A stretch of 64,000 nt of DNA from Candidatus Sericytochromatia bacterium S15B-MN24 CBMW_12 (GCA_002083825.1 DAZV01000022.1:49009-113008), one strand, 5' to 3'; positions 29,689-39,219 are shown, numbered from the stretch's first letter. The notes: generated by a model not told the origin, from the letters alone. Program-made: numbers and translations.

Positions 29689-31122
29689 TTGGGAGATCCA
29701 GCTCCGGTAAAAGCGAACGGCCTTGAGGTAGCTCTTGGCAGGTAGCCGCTCGTTGACGCCGTGCATGCCCTCGAGCAGCTCCGGGGTGAGGTCGAGGGGA
29801 TTGAAGTAGTAGACTGCCGGCGTGACGCCATGGATCATGAAGTGCTTTCCGTCCGACCCGCCCGGCATGAGGGTCGGAGCGACCAAGGCCTCGGGGAAGA
29901 CGTCCTGCGTGGCAGCCTGCAGGGAGGCGTACTCCCAGCCGTCGGTCGGGGCCGGTGCGGTGGGTTCGTAGACGTGGGGGCGCTTGTTGTCCGGGAACGT
30001 GACCATCGAGACTTCTACCCGAGGGTCGGCGACGATTCGCCGCACGTCGTCGATCGCGGAGGCCACGGTTTGTCCGGGAAGGATCCCGATGTTCACGACG
30101 GCTTCGGCGTGGGTCGGAACGGTGGCGTCCTTCTCCCCGCCCTTGAAGATGTTCGCGGCCACGGTCGTCGTCACGAGCGCCCGGGAAAGGTGGTCCTTCT
30201 CCAGGGTGCCGAGCACCAGGCCTTCGAAGAGCCAAAGGTTCGATGAAACCAAGCGGTTCGCGAAAGGCATGGCGGGTGCGAGGGTTTGCAAGGATTGCCG
30301 GACCGGCTCGGTGAGGCTCCTGGGGAAGCGATGCTCGTAGAGCCGCGTGATGCCCTTCGAAAGGATGCTGATGGGAGTGTCGTTCGGCGGTATCGAGCCG
30401 TGCCCCCCCATTCCGCGGGCTTCCAGACGAAGGTAGAGCTGCCCCTTGGTGGCGGTTCCGATGAAGGCCACCGGCTTATCGATGCCGGGCATGAGGCCCT
30501 GAACCACCGGAGGCCCCTCGTCGAGGGCGAATTTACACGTGATTCCCCGCTGAGCCAGGAGCTTGGCCATGGGCTCCGCTCCCCGCGTTCCCATGATCTC
30601 CTCGTCATGCCCGAAGGCGAGGTACATCGTGCGACGCGGCTGGAAGCCCTGGGCAAGCAAGCCCTCGATGCCCTCGAGCATTCCGACCAGGGCGAACTTG
30701 TCGTCGAGCGCCCCTCGGCCGTAGATCATGCCGTCCGCGACGACACCGGCGAACGGCGGGTGCGCCCATCCTTCCGGATGATCGACCGGCACGACGTCCT
30801 GGTGAGCGATGTAGAGGACCGGTTCAAGGACCGGATCGCTTCCTTTCCAGGTGTACAGCAAGCTCAACTCATTGATCGTCTCCCGCGTCAGCTGGGCGTG
30901 AACGCGGGGAAAGGACCGGGCAAGGTAGTCATGAAATTGCAGGAAAGCCGCCACCTTCGGTCGCGCCTCCTGGTCGTTGGTCGTCTCGTAGCGCAGGGCG
31001 CCGGCAAAGCGCCGGATGCTCGCGTCATCGTCCGGACCGCTGCTGGAAGGCCGATCCGGCCCGGCGCCGACCGGCGCCGCGAGCAACCAGAATGCCAGGG
31101 CGAGTGAAAACTGTCGCTTCAT
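29665..31122 (-). CDS. M20-family zinc carboxypeptidase (PM20D1-like), exported
   Basis: 485-aa metallopeptidase with a signal peptide (MKRQFSLALAFWLLAAPVGA). Metal site: His in YIAHQDVVPVD, the bridging Asp in YGRGALDDK, catalytic Glu-Glu in AFGHDEEIMGTRGAE, the Asp/Glu region of ALDEGPPVV, and a C-terminal His in GGSDGKHFMIHG. The inserted dimerisation domain spans about 215-365 (GGHGSIPP). Its form matches the long M20 class related to PM20D1 and Cps1. Probably hydrolyses peptides or N-acyl amino acids in the periplasm. It follows the ArsR-type gene by 45 bp and is probably controlled by it. Confidence 0.92.
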   Translation of the reverse strand: MKRQFSLALAFWLLAAPVGAGPDRPSSSGPDDDASIRRFAGALRYETTNDQEARPKVAAFLQFHDYLARSFPRVHAQLTRETINELSLLYTWKGSDPVLEPVLYIAHQDVVPVDHPEGWAHPPFAGVVADGMIYGRGALDDKFALVGMLEGIEGLLAQGFQPRRTMYLAFGHDEEIMGTRGAEPMAKLLAQRGITCKFALDEGPPVVQGLMPGIDKPVAFIGTATKGQLYLRLEARGMGGHGSIPPNDTPISILSKGITRLYEHRFPRSLTEPVRQSLQTLAPAMPFANRLVSSNLWLFEGLVLGTLEKDHLSRALVTTTVAANIFKGGEKDATVPTHAEAVVNIGILPGQTVASAIDDVRRIVADPRVEVSMVTFPDNKRPHVYEPTAPAPTDGWEYASLQAATQDVFPEALVAPTLMPGGSDGKHFMIHGVTPAVYYFNPLDLTPELLEGMHGVNERLPAKSYLKAVRFYRSWISQLNPAPAP

Positions 31123-31167
31123 GATATTCTCCTATTTCTCGAAAAACCGAAACATGCTTCAAAAAAA

Positions 31168-31446
31168 TCAGCAGCAGGTCAAGAGCGTCGTCAGTTCCTG
31201 TAGCTTGGAAACAATCTTTTCCTTGTCGAGCTTGTAGAGCGCTTCGACCCCTACCCGGCGCACCTGAACCAGGTGGCCTCGCCGCATGACGCTCAGGTGT
31301 TCCGAGGCGGTGGACATCCCGATCCCGGCCGTTTGCGCGATCTGGCCGACGGTGTGTTCCTGGCCGTCCAGCATGACCATGAGGATCCGCTGGCGCGTCT
31401 CGCTCGCAATCGCCTTCAAGAAATCCTGAAGTTCTACTTCCAGCAT
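31168..31446 (-). CDS. ArsR/SmtB-family repressor
   Basis: 92-aa winged-helix regulator (FLKAIASETRQRILMVMLDG, AQTAGIGMSTASEHLSVMRR, then wing). The usual ELCVC metal site of ArsR is absent; the only Cys are the adjacent pair at the C-terminus (LLTCC), which could bind a metal or sense redox state. It lies upstream of the M20 peptidase on the same strand and likely represses the pair from the operator over its own promoter. Confidence 0.92.
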   Translation of the reverse strand: MLEVELQDFLKAIASETRQRILMVMLDGQEHTVGQIAQTAGIGMSTASEHLSVMRRGHLVQVRRVGVEALYKLDKEKIVSKLQELTTLLTCC

Positions 31447-31457
31447 CGCTCCCCCTG

Positions 31458-31505
31458 ATATTTCGCCAATACCCGAAGTATAGAGCCTTGAGCGGATCTC
31501 GTCAA
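31458..31505 (-). promoter_or_regulatory. ArsR promoter with overlapping dyad operator
   Basis: On the minus strand TTGACG (31505-31500), 17-bp spacer and TATACT (31482-31477). An inverted repeat ATATTTCG (31458-31465) / CGAAGTAT (31474-31481), 7 of 8 matching, covers the -10 box and start site: a fitting site for autorepression. Confidence 0.65.
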
Positions 31506-31596
31506 GGTGAGCAGACTCTATGGGCTCTATGTAGGCAATGAGCTTACCCCCTTGCGGCCAGGTCCCGAGGCAACCTCGCCAGCCGGCCTACCCGCT

Positions 31597-31604
31597 GCTA
31601 TAAT
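31597..31604 (+). promoter_or_regulatory. Extended -10 promoter of the 5'-nucleotidase gene
   Basis: TGCTATAAT ending at 31604, about 54 bp upstream of the start; the same nonamer as before the CorC/HlyC gene. No clear -35. Confidence 0.55.
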
Positions 31605-31657
31605 CGGGGAACGATCAGGTTTTCAGCGGATATGGAGCGGCAGCTCGGGAGGATGGC

Positions 31658-33364
31658 TTGATTCATCGGAAGCACGGACAGTTAGCACTGGCTCTGGGGT
31701 TGGTCGTGGCGATCGCGGCCCCCGCGACGGCTGCTGCCCGTCCCCCTCGCCAGACGGTCGAACTCACGCTCTTGGGCACCACGGACGTTCATGGCCACAT
31801 CTACCCCACCACCTATTTCGGCGGGGACAAGGTCGAGGACGTCGGTCTCGCCAAGGTCTACACCTTGATCAAGGAGGCCCGGGCGAAGAATCCCAACACC
31901 CTCCTGGTGGATTCCGGGGACATGCTGCAGGGCTCTCCCTTGGCGTACCATCAGGCCAAGGTCGCTGAGGTGCCCGGTCCCAACCCCATGATCCAGGCCA
32001 TGAACGCCATGGGCTATACCGTGGCCGGCGTGGGCAACCACGAGTTCAACTTCGGCCTTCCCCATCTCTACCGGTCGTACTCCGAGGCGAAGTTTCCGCT
32101 CATCTCGGGGAACATCTACGGCTTGAAGCCGGAGTACACCTACGAGAAGAAAGTCGGCACCCGGGATAATCCGGCGACCACGTTCAAGCCGTACCACATC
32201 GCCGAGGTGGCGGGGATCAAGGTGGGCATCGTGAGCTTCGCGCCGCCGGGAATCACCATCTGGGACAAGGCCAACGTCCAGGGCAAGATCGACGTGGGCG
32301 ACATCCTGGTGGCCGCCAAGCGCTGGATCCCCGAGCTCAAGAAGCAGGGTGCGGACATCATCGTCGCCAATCCCCACAGCGGCCTGGGCGGCAAGTTCGG
32401 TCCGGCCTATGCGGGCTATTCGGCTTCTTCGGGCCTTCCTCCGGAGAACGTGGGCCTCGAACTCGCGCGGCTCTTCCCCGAGATCGACGTGATCTTCGCG
32501 GGGCACTCCCACCAGGACGTGCCCGGTGAGCTGACCCCGGAGGGCGTGGCCTGCTGCCAGGCGGGCAAGTGGGGCGAGCATCTGGCGATCGCCCACCTCA
32601 CCCTCTCCAAGGAGAACGGCAAGTGGAAGGTCGTCTCCAAGAAGACCGAGACCCGCTCCACCCAGGGAGTCGTCCCCGCCCCGGAGATCCTGGCCGTATC
32701 CCAGGCGGCTCACGAAGCGACCCTGGCCTACGTTCGCGCCTCGATTGCCAAGACCTCGGTTTCCTGGTCCGCCAAGGACTCCCAGATCCAGGACACGCCG
32801 CTGATCGACCTGATCAACCAGGTCCAGCTGGAAGCGACCGGCGCCCAGCTGTCGTCGGCAGCCTCGTTCAACACCGAGGCCGAGTTGCGGAAGGGGAGCG
32901 TCTCGATCGCCGACGTGGCCTCTGTTTACCCCTACGAGAACAACCTGGTCGCCATCTCGATCACCGGCAAACAGCTCAAGGCCTACCTCGAGCATACCGC
33001 GCGCTTCTACAACGCCGCCAAGGCGGGCCTTCCGCTCATCAACCCCGAGGTTCGCGGCTACAACTACGACATGGTGGTGGGCGTCGACTACCTGATCGAC
33101 CGCACCAAGCCCGTCGGCCAGCGGATCGGCAAGCTGGAGTACCAGGGCAAGCCGGTTCGCGAGGACCAGGCGTTCACGATGGCCATGAACTCCTACCGCC
33201 AGCGTGGCGGCGGCGGCTACGAGATGTTCAAGGACGCTCCCGTGGTCTACAGCAAGGAAGAAAGTATCCGCGAGCTGCTGATCGAGTTCCTCCGCAAGCG
33301 GGGCACCATCGAGCCCCGGGACGTCTTCCGCAAGAACTGGGAGCTGCTTCCCGCGACGCGCTAG
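31658..33364 (+). CDS. Exported 5'-nucleotidase/cyclic phosphodiesterase (UshA/CpdB family)
   Basis: 568 aa. TTG start at 31658, since GGGAGG lies 5 nt upstream and the frame has no ATG or GTG between it and a stop at 31601; an ATG at 31653 is in another frame and opens only two codons. Signal peptide (LALALGLVVAIAAPATAAA). The metallophosphatase domain has GTTDVHGHI, DSGDMLQGSP, GVGNHEFNFG and AGHSHQD. The C-terminal 5_nucleotid_C domain (about 330-530) has GSVSIADVASVYPYENNL. Probably salvages nucleotides or cyclic nucleotides in the periplasm. Transcribed alone. Confidence 0.93.
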   Translation: MIHRKHGQLALALGLVVAIAAPATAAARPPRQTVELTLLGTTDVHGHIYPTTYFGGDKVEDVGLAKVYTLIKEARAKNPNTLLVDSGDMLQGSPLAYHQAKVAEVPGPNPMIQAMNAMGYTVAGVGNHEFNFGLPHLYRSYSEAKFPLISGNIYGLKPEYTYEKKVGTRDNPATTFKPYHIAEVAGIKVGIVSFAPPGITIWDKANVQGKIDVGDILVAAKRWIPELKKQGADIIVANPHSGLGGKFGPAYAGYSASSGLPPENVGLELARLFPEIDVIFAGHSHQDVPGELTPEGVACCQAGKWGEHLAIAHLTLSKENGKWKVVSKKTETRSTQGVVPAPEILAVSQAAHEATLAYVRASIAKTSVSWSAKDSQIQDTPLIDLINQVQLEATGAQLSSAASFNTEAELRKGSVSIADVASVYPYENNLVAISITGKQLKAYLEHTARFYNAAKAGLPLINPEVRGYNYDMVVGVDYLIDRTKPVGQRIGKLEYQGKPVREDQAFTMAMNSYRQRGGGGYEMFKDAPVVYSKEESIRELLIEFLRKRGTIEPRDVFRKNWELLPATR

Positions 33365-33381
33365 AATTCAATCGCATGCCG

Positions 33382-33418
33382 GATGCCCTGGACTCACCTC
33401 AGGTGAGACCAGGGCATC
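33382..33418. terminator. Long hairpin between 5'-nucleotidase and a convergent gene
   Basis: An almost perfect 18-bp inverted repeat (GATGCCCTGG ... CCAGGGCATC with CTCACCT/AGGTGAG inside, one mismatch). It lies 18 bp after the 5'-nucleotidase stop and can serve both converging genes; no long U-run. Confidence 0.65.
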
Positions 33419-33456
33419 GGCGTTTCAGGGTTAAGCTCAGCGGCTCGGCAATCCCC

Positions 33457-33993
33457 TCATTCGGCAGGGAAGAGGTTGCTGGGATCCGGGCTATCAGCCG
33501 CCGGCATGGCTTCAGGGCCGGCCGCCGGATAGGTTTCCGCTGTTTCGGCTCGCCGCTGCGAGACGGGAGCCTGAAAGCGCGGGGCTTGCATGGCGGGGGC
33601 CTGCATGGCAGGCGCTTGAACGGGTGCGAGAGGCTCGGGTTCCAGGGCAGGAGCGGTTTCGTTTCCCGGCAAGACGATCGGTGGGGCCTCCTGCACGAAC
33701 GTCGAGGGCTCGGGTTCCGGCTCGGCGGGGGCGTCGGGCTTCGCGAAGAGCGTGATGAACCAGAGCCCCAGCGCCAGCGCCAGGACCAGCCAGGCCGCTC
33801 GGGTGATGGCGTCGCGATCGAAGAACTCGGGCTTGCGGGTGGGCAGGCGCGCGAGGAAGGCGAAGTCCTCCGGCGTGAGTTCGCGCGGGGCCGCCGGATT
33901 CGGGTTCGCTGGGATCCGAACCTCGGCGAACGGGCCGTCGATCGGGATCTCCGGGCCTTGCTCGGACGGTTGTTGCGGGGGGAAGTGTTCCAC
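33457..33993 (-). CDS. Single-pass Pro/Ala-rich membrane protein
   Basis: 178 aa, unrecognised. A 70-residue N-terminal part with a motif LTPEDFAFLARLPTRKP, one membrane helix (about 69-87, WLVLALALGLWFITLF), and a Pro/Ala/Glu-rich tail with a short internal repeat (QAPAMQAPAMQAPRFQAP). By charge the N-terminus is probably cytoplasmic. Such proteins often bridge inner-membrane and cell-wall components, but nothing shows a partner here. Single gene downstream of nothing and upstream of a dispersed repeat. Confidence 0.65.
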   Translation of the reverse strand: MEHFPPQQPSEQGPEIPIDGPFAEVRIPANPNPAAPRELTPEDFAFLARLPTRKPEFFDRDAITRAAWLVLALALGLWFITLFAKPDAPAEPEPEPSTFVQEAPPIVLPGNETAPALEPEPLAPVQAPAMQAPAMQAPRFQAPVSQRRAETAETYPAAGPEAMPAADSPDPSNLFPAE

Positions 33994-34077
33994 GTCGAGT
34001 CCTCCGTCTACCTTATTCCCGAGGGAGGCCGACGATCAAACCTGCTGGGGGCTGTGGCTCGCTCGATCTGTCATCAC

Positions 34078-34162
34078 AAGGAACGCCATGGCTACGCCGT
34101 TCATAGCCTTTAGCCGCAGGCGCTCACCCCCCGTAGCCCCCCGTCGAGGGGGGACATGTTAG
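34078..34162 (+). repeat. Dispersed intergenic repeat, copy C (type 1)
   Basis: Core AAGGAACGCCATGGCTACGC plus the TTCATAGCCTTTAGCCGC segment, as in copy A, then C- and G-runs around TCGA. ATG at 34088 opens a 24-codon ORF ending 34162. Lies in the gap between the Pro-rich protein gene and rpoD; copy D lies beyond dnaG in the opposite orientation. Confidence 0.8.
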
Positions 34163-34165
34163 CGG

Positions 34166-34198
34166 AATCCCCCCTCGGAAAACCGAGGGGGGATTTTT
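34166..34198 (+). terminator. 13-bp hairpin with T-tract downstream of rpoD
   Basis: AATCCCCCCTCGG, loop AAAA, then the exact complement and TTT. Its T-tract is on the plus strand, but the stem also lies right after the rpoD stop on the minus strand (10 bp), so it likely ends that operon too. The G/C runs link it to the repeat next to it. Confidence 0.7.
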
Positions 34199-34207
34199 AG
34201 GGGGTTG

Positions 34208-35257
34208 TTACTCGATGTACTCGCGCAGGCGTTTGTTGCGATTGGGGTGGCGCAGCTTGCGCAGGGCCTTGGCTTCGATCTGGCGGATGCGCTCGCGGGT
34301 GACGCCGAACTGCTGTCCGACTTCTTCGAGGGTGCGGCTGCGGCCGTCGTCGAGGCCGAAGCGGAGGCGTAGAACGTCGCGTTCGCGGGACGACAGGGTG
34401 CCGAGAACGTCGTTGATATCCTCGCGGAGGAGGCCATGGGTGACGGCATTGACGGGGGCCTCGGTCTCGCGGTCCTCGATGAAGTCGCCGAGACGGGAGT
34501 CTTCTTCCTTACCGATGGGGGTCTCGAGCGAGAGGGGCTCCTGGGCGACCTTGATGATCTCGCGGAGCTTTTCGACCGTGACTTCCATTTCCTTGGCGAT
34601 TTCCTCCTCGGAGGGCTTGCGTCCGAGGTCCTGGGCCAGCTTGCGGCTGACCTTCTTGAGGCGGTTGATGGTTTCGACCATGTGGACCGGGATGCGGATG
34701 GTCCGGGCCTGGTCGGCGATCGCCCGGGTGATCGCCTGCCGGATCCACCAGGTGGCATAGGTCGAGAACTTGTAGCCCTTTTCGTGGTCGAACTTCTCGA
34801 CCGCGCGGATCAGGCCCAGGTTTCCTTCCTGGATGAGGTCCAGGAAGAGCATGCCGCGGCCCACGTACTTCTTGGCGATCGAGACCACCAGGCGCAGATT
34901 GGCCTCGGCCAGCTTTCGCTTGGCTCGGGCGTCGCCCGCGACGATCTTGCGCGCCAGTTCGATCTCTTGCGAGGGGTTCAGGAGCGGAATCGATCCGATC
35001 TCTCGCAGGTACATTCTCACGGGATCGTCGGTCGAAACTCCCTTGGGAACCGACAGATCGAGCGCGACCTCCTCGGGAGCTATCTCGTTCTCCTCCGGAC
35101 TCTCTTCCTCCTCGCGGAGTTCGAGCCCCGTTCGCAGCATGTCGTCGATTTCGTCGACATGCTCCTCGGGCTCCGGGAAGACCTCCAAGATCTCGCCCAT
35201 GGTCGCGTGGCCCTTACGTTTGAGGCTCTCCGTCTTTTCCACTACTACCTTTTTCAT
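34208..35257 (-). CDS. rpoD: Primary RNA polymerase sigma factor
   Basis: Housekeeping sigma-70, 349 aa from the ATG at 35257; the open frame further upstream is a shadow of dnaG. Region 1.1 is reduced to a short acidic stretch; region 1.2 starts at [18 protein letters not shown]. Region 2 has the -10-binding [20 protein letters not shown]; region 3 follows; region 4 has [29 protein letters not shown]. The small size matches Gram-positive or cyanobacterial SigA rather than E. coli (613 aa). It follows dnaG by 26 bp, the classical macromolecular-synthesis order. Confidence 0.97.
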   Translation of the reverse strand: MKKVVVEKTESLKRKGHATMGEILEVFPEPEEHVDEIDDMLRTGLELREEEESPEENEIAPEEVALDLSVPKGVSTDDPVRMYLREIGSIPLLNPSQEIELARKIVAGDARAKRKLAEANLRLVVSIAKKYVGRGMLFLDLIQEGNLGLIRAVEKFDHEKGYKFSTYATWWIRQAITRAIADQARTIRIPVHMVETINRLKKVSRKLAQDLGRKPSEEEIAKEMEVTVEKLREIIKVAQEPLSLETPIGKEEDSRLGDFIEDRETEAPVNAVTHGLLREDINDVLGTLSSRERDVLRLRFGLDDGRSRTLEEVGQQFGVTRERIRQIEAKALRKLRHPNRNKRLREYIE

Positions 35258-35283
35258 CTCCGTCGAATCCTCTCCCCATCGAG

Positions 35284-37149
35284 TTACGCGCCCCCGAGGG
35301 GCCTTCTTGCCCGAGTAGGCAAGAGATGCCCACTCTGGGACCTTAACTCCAGGGTCTTCTGGAAGGCTTGGTGATAATGACGCATTAATTCGTCGATTTC
35401 GTCGAGGGTCGCCCCGGTCTGCTGCGCGTCCGCCACCATCCCCTTGAAGGTCTCCGCCTCCACACTCCAAAAATTCAGGGAGAGGGTATGGATCAACATG
35501 TCGGCATAGCCCGCGGGATCCGGCCACTTGCCCGCATCCACACTAAAGGCCAGATTGGAAATCAACCGCGGATCTTGTTCCCCGGGGCCCTCCCGAAGTA
35601 ACGCTTCCCAGGTTAATGTTTGTTCCGCCGGCCAGGCTTCGAGCCGCTCGCGGAAGAGTTGATACGCTTCCACACCGAACGGTACCCCCTGAAGCTTCGC
35701 TTGCACCAGGTCCCGGACCGCCAGCGACTCGACCATCAGGGCCAGCAGCTCCGCCTCGGCTTTCTCGTCCCCGGTCCGCCGGACCTGCGACACTCCCGTC
35801 CGTCCCGGCGCCAAACGCGGCTTCTTATTATGCCGCATCCTCCGACCGATTTCCAGTCGCAGCCCCGCCTCTTGCTCCGGGCTCGCGTTCACCCCGTACC
35901 CATCCAGCAAGCGCTTCGCGATCTCCGCCTTGACGATCTCCGACGGAATCCGCGCCAGAATCGGAGCGCAGGCCTCCGCCACCCGCTGCCGGTACTCCGG
36001 AGCCGACGACTCCCCCCTCACCCCTTCGATGGCCCGCGCGATCAGGTAGTCCCAGAGGCTCGGAGCCGAGCCTATCAGCCCCTCGAACGCCGCCGCCCCC
36101 TTATCCCGCAGGAACGAATCCGGATCCTTGCCCGATGGCACCCGGATGATCCGGGCCTCCAGCCCCATCCCCTGAGACACCTCCTCGAGCGTCGCCACTC
36201 CGCGATCCGTCGCGATCTGCCCCGCGCGATCCGCGTCGTAGCTCACGATCACCCGCTTGGAATACCGCAACAGGCTCTTGGCCTGGTCTCGCGTCAGGGC
36301 CGTCCCCAGCACGCCCACGGCTTCGGAGAATCCGAACTGATGGAGGGCCACGACGTCCATGTAGCCTTCCACCAGAATCGCCCGATCAGCCTCCTGAATG
36401 CGCCCCTTGGCCTGGGAGAGCCCATAGAGGTGGTGGCCCTTCTGGTAGAGCGGGGTATCCGGCGAGTTCACGTACTTGGGCTCGCGCTCCGCCTCCTTGA
36501 GGATCCGGCCCCCGAAGGCGATCACCTGCCCCAGGGCCGCCGTGATCGGGAAGATCACCCGCCCCCGGAACATGTCGTAAGTCCCCGAGGCGTCCTTGCG
36601 ACGGCGCACCAGCCCCGCGGTCTCCTGGACCTCCAGCGGCACGCCGTGCTTGTTCAGGTGCTTGGAAAGGGCGTCCCACTCCGCGGGAGCGTAGCCGATG
36701 GCGAACTTCTCCCAGAGTTCCGGCGGTAGCCCGCGGCCCGCCAGGTAATCCCGGGCATCGCGACCCGCATCGGGATGGTGCAAGCACTCCTGGAAGAACT
36801 TCGCGGCCAGATCGTTGGCCTCCCGCAGGTGCTTGCGGGCGTCGTCGGCTTCCTTGTCGCGTTCGGCCAGCTGGATGCCGTAGCGATCGGCAAGGACCTT
36901 GAGGGCTTCGGGGAAGGAGAGGTTGTGAAGGCGCTGCACGAAGGCGAAGACGTCCCCTCCTTCGCCGCAGCCGAAGCAGCGGAAGATGCCGCGCTCGGGG
37001 TTGACGTTGAAGGAAGGCGTGCGCTCCGAGTGAAAGGGGCAGAGGCCGAGGTAGTTGCGACCGGAGCGTTTCAGCACGACATGCTCGCCGACGATCTCGG
37101 TGATGTCCGCCCGGTCTCGGATCAGCTGGACAGGGTCCAGTCCCGCCAT
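35284..37149 (-). CDS. dnaG: DNA primase
   Basis: Makes RNA primers at the replication fork; 621 aa. N-terminal CHC2 zinc finger ([12 protein letters not shown], then [15 protein letters not shown]), the core with a Toprim fold ([23 protein letters not shown]), and a C-terminal helicase-binding domain (about 470-600). Start at 37149 with AGGAG 8 nt upstream. Same strand as dgt before and rpoD after. A dispersed repeat separates it from dgt, so transcription may restart there. Confidence 0.97.
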   Translation of the reverse strand: MAGLDPVQLIRDRADITEIVGEHVVLKRSGRNYLGLCPFHSERTPSFNVNPERGIFRCFGCGEGGDVFAFVQRLHNLSFPEALKVLADRYGIQLAERDKEADDARKHLREANDLAAKFFQECLHHPDAGRDARDYLAGRGLPPELWEKFAIGYAPAEWDALSKHLNKHGVPLEVQETAGLVRRRKDASGTYDMFRGRVIFPITAALGQVIAFGGRILKEAEREPKYVNSPDTPLYQKGHHLYGLSQAKGRIQEADRAILVEGYMDVVALHQFGFSEAVGVLGTALTRDQAKSLLRYSKRVIVSYDADRAGQIATDRGVATLEEVSQGMGLEARIIRVPSGKDPDSFLRDKGAAAFEGLIGSAPSLWDYLIARAIEGVRGESSAPEYRQRVAEACAPILARIPSEIVKAEIAKRLLDGYGVNASPEQEAGLRLEIGRRMRHNKKPRLAPGRTGVSQVRRTGDEKAEAELLALMVESLAVRDLVQAKLQGVPFGVEAYQLFRERLEAWPAEQTLTWEALLREGPGEQDPRLISNLAFSVDAGKWPDPAGYADMLIHTLSLNFWSVEAETFKGMVADAQQTGATLDEIDELMRHYHQAFQKTLELRSQSGHLLPTRARRPLGGA

Positions 37150-37165
37150 TAGAGACTCCTAGTTC

Positions 37166-37233
37166 CTTATCTTGTCCCCCCTCGATGGGGGGACCACAGG
37201 GGGGTGTTCGCCGGCGAAGCCATGGCGTTCCTC
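37166..37233 (-). repeat. Dispersed intergenic repeat, copy D (type 2, inverted)
   Basis: On the minus strand AGGAACGCCATGGCTTCGCC, then CGGCGAACACCCCCC as in copy B and a C-run/G-run around ATCGA. Its ATG (37223) opens an 18-codon ORF to 37167. Sits in the dgt-dnaG gap and faces copy C across dnaG-rpoD. Confidence 0.8.
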
Positions 37234-37251
37234 ATGATGAAACCGCGGGTG

Positions 37252-38289
37252 CTAATCCTTGTAGATGGTCCAGGGACGCGGAATGAAGAGGTCCTCGTAC
37301 TTGCGGATGGCGAAGCGATCGGTCATGCCCGCGATGTAGTCGACCACGTGCTGGAGGTGGTCCTCGCCGCGGTAGCGCTCGCCCGCGGTCTCCCGCACCT
37401 CGTCCGGATTCTCCATGAAGTACTGAAAGAGGTCGGTGATCAGCTTGCGGGCCTTGAGCTCCTCTCGCTTGGCCTCCGAGCCGAGGTAGACCCGCTGGAA
37501 CATGAAGATTCGCAGCTCGGTCTGGATATCCCACATCTCGGGAGACATCGCGATTTTTTCCTTCCCGTGGGAGTGTATCACCAGATCCCTGATCATGGCC
37601 CCCAACCGCTGAGCGTGGCTCTCGCCGAGCTCCTGGTAGCGCCTGGGAAGCTCGTCGAAGGTCAGGATGCCCGCCCGAAAGGCATCGTCCACGTCGTGGT
37701 TGAGGTAGGCCACGCGGTCGGCGATCTTCACGATCTGCCCTTCGAGGGTGAAGGGGTCCTGCACGCCCGTGTGCCAGCGGATGCCGTCGCGGACCTCCTC
37801 CGAGAGGTTCAGGTCCTCGAGGACGTCCACCACCCTCAGCGAGTGGGCGTTGTGCTGCCAGCCGCCGGGAACGAGGCGAGCCAGCGAGTGCTCTCCGGTG
37901 TGACCGAACGCGGGATGGCCGAGGTCATGGCCCATGCAGACGGCTTCGATGAGATCCTCGTTGAGTCTCAGGGCGCGCCCGATGGAGCGCGAGACCTGGG
38001 CGACCTCGAGGGTGTGGGTCATGCGGGTGCGGTAGTGCTCGCCGTCCGGGGCGATGAAGACCTGGGTCTTGCCCTTGAGGCGGCGGAAAGTCTTGGTGTG
38101 GAGGATGCGATCGCGATCGCGCTGGAAGGCCGTCCGGAAGAGATCGGGCTCCTCGGGGCGCTGGCGGCCACGGCTCTCGCCGCTCTTGGCGGCCCTGGGC
38201 GAAAGGTGTCGGGCTTCGAACTCCTCTTGCTGCTCGCGCAGGAAAAGGCCGGTGAACGGCAGATTCATGGGGGACGGCGGCGTCGCCAT
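37252..38289 (-). CDS. dgt: Deoxyguanosinetriphosphate triphosphohydrolase-like protein
   Basis: HD-family dNTP triphosphohydrolase that splits dGTP (and often other dNTPs) to nucleoside and triphosphate; 345 aa, the shorter type-2 length. Metal ligands: His in RTRMTHTLEVAQVSRSI, His-Asp in CMGHDLGHPAFGHTGE and the later Asp in IVKIADRVAYLNHDVDDA. Start 38289 with AGAGGAAG upstream. It lies upstream of dnaG, as in many Gram-positives and Cyanobacteria. Together with the SAMHD1-like gene it gives two dNTPase-type enzymes in the window. Confidence 0.95.
   Translation of the reverse strand: MATPPSPMNLPFTGLFLREQQEEFEARHLSPRAAKSGESRGRQRPEEPDLFRTAFQRDRDRILHTKTFRRLKGKTQVFIAPDGEHYRTRMTHTLEVAQVSRSIGRALRLNEDLIEAVCMGHDLGHPAFGHTGEHSLARLVPGGWQHNAHSLRVVDVLEDLNLSEEVRDGIRWHTGVQDPFTLEGQIVKIADRVAYLNHDVDDAFRAGILTFDELPRRYQELGESHAQRLGAMIRDLVIHSHGKEKIAMSPEMWDIQTELRIFMFQRVYLGSEAKREELKARKLITDLFQYFMENPDEVRETAGERYRGEDHLQHVVDYIAGMTDRFAIRKYEDLFIPRPWTIYKD
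38107..38120. repeat. Two overlapping HIP1 octamers (GCGATCGC)
   Basis: GCGATCGC at 38107-38114 and 38113-38120, inside dgt. HIP1 is seen about 34 times in the window (for example 1258, 21479, 54571, 62258), nearly all in coding sequence. Confidence 0.9.
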
Positions 38290-38508
38290 GGGGCTTCCTC
38301 TCTAGGGTCGGGCGCGAAAGTCCCGCGGGGGCTTCCATTGTCGCTCCGCCGTCGTCTGCGAGCAAGTCCGGGCCAAGGGGTGGGTATCCGAGGATCCCAT
38401 ACCCCGCATGGGGGAGATCTTCCCACGGACCAGAGGAGGTCCGAGCGTTGAGGCCCCTTCTCAATCGTGGGAAACTGGCTCCGATGTCGCGACGAAGGGA
38501 GGAAGGCC

Positions 38509-39219
38509 ATGCCCAAGACGACGATTCGAGAACGCGAGGTTCGAATTCCGGTGACGTCCGGCCCGGAAATGGCCGGAAACCGGCGAGCCGGCCCGGTACA
38601 CGCCTTGCAGTTGGAAGGCAACCTGACCCTGCCCGAGGGTGCCAAGGGGATCGTGCTCTTCGCCCATGGATCGGGCTCCAGCCGCTTCAGCCCCCGCAAC
38701 CGCTTCGTGGCCCACGCCCTTCAGGAGGCGGGGCTCGCCACTCTGCTGATCGATCTGCTCAATCCCCAGGAAGAAGCCGTGGACGTCCGCACCGCCGAGT
38801 TGCGCTTCGACATCCCCTTCCTGGCCGAGAGGCTGACCGAAGTCATCGACTGGCTCGGCGACGATCCCGACACCCGGGATCTTTCCGTGGGGCTGTTCGG
38901 GGCCTCGACGGGCGGGGGAGCGGCATTGATGGCGGCCGTCGAGCGGCCCGAGCGCGTCCGAGCGGTCGTCTCGCGCGGCGGCAGGCCCGACCTCGCGGCT
39001 CCCGTGCTGCCCCGGGTGAAGACCCCGACCTTGCTCATCGTGGGAGGGGATGACCTGCCGGTCATCGCCATGAACCAGACGGCGTTCGATCAGCTCAAGA
39101 CCGAGAAGCGACTCTGGATCGTCCCGGGAGCGACCCACCTCTTCGAGGAGCCGGGCACGCTGGAGCAGGTGGCGGGCCTTGCGGCCGACTGGTTCACGAG
39201 TCACCTCAGATCGCAATAG
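38509..39219 (+). CDS. Dienelactone-hydrolase-like alpha/beta hydrolase
   Basis: 236 aa from the ATG at 38509, preceded by GGGAGGAAGG. Alpha/beta-hydrolase fold with oxyanion segment LFAHGSGSS, nucleophile Ser in LFGASTGGGAA, an Asp in VGGDDLPV and the catalytic His in GATHLFEE. Proteins of this type are often encoded beside phosphoribosyltransferase and erythromycin-esterase homologues; both occur in this window but 9 kb away, not in its operon. No signal peptide. The substrate is unknown. Confidence 0.85.
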   Translation: MPKTTIREREVRIPVTSGPEMAGNRRAGPVHALQLEGNLTLPEGAKGIVLFAHGSGSSRFSPRNRFVAHALQEAGLATLLIDLLNPQEEAVDVRTAELRFDIPFLAERLTEVIDWLGDDPDTRDLSVGLFGASTGGGAALMAAVERPERVRAVVSRGGRPDLAAPVLPRVKTPTLLIVGGDDLPVIAMNQTAFDQLKTEKRLWIVPGATHLFEEPGTLEQVAGLAADWFTSHLRSQ

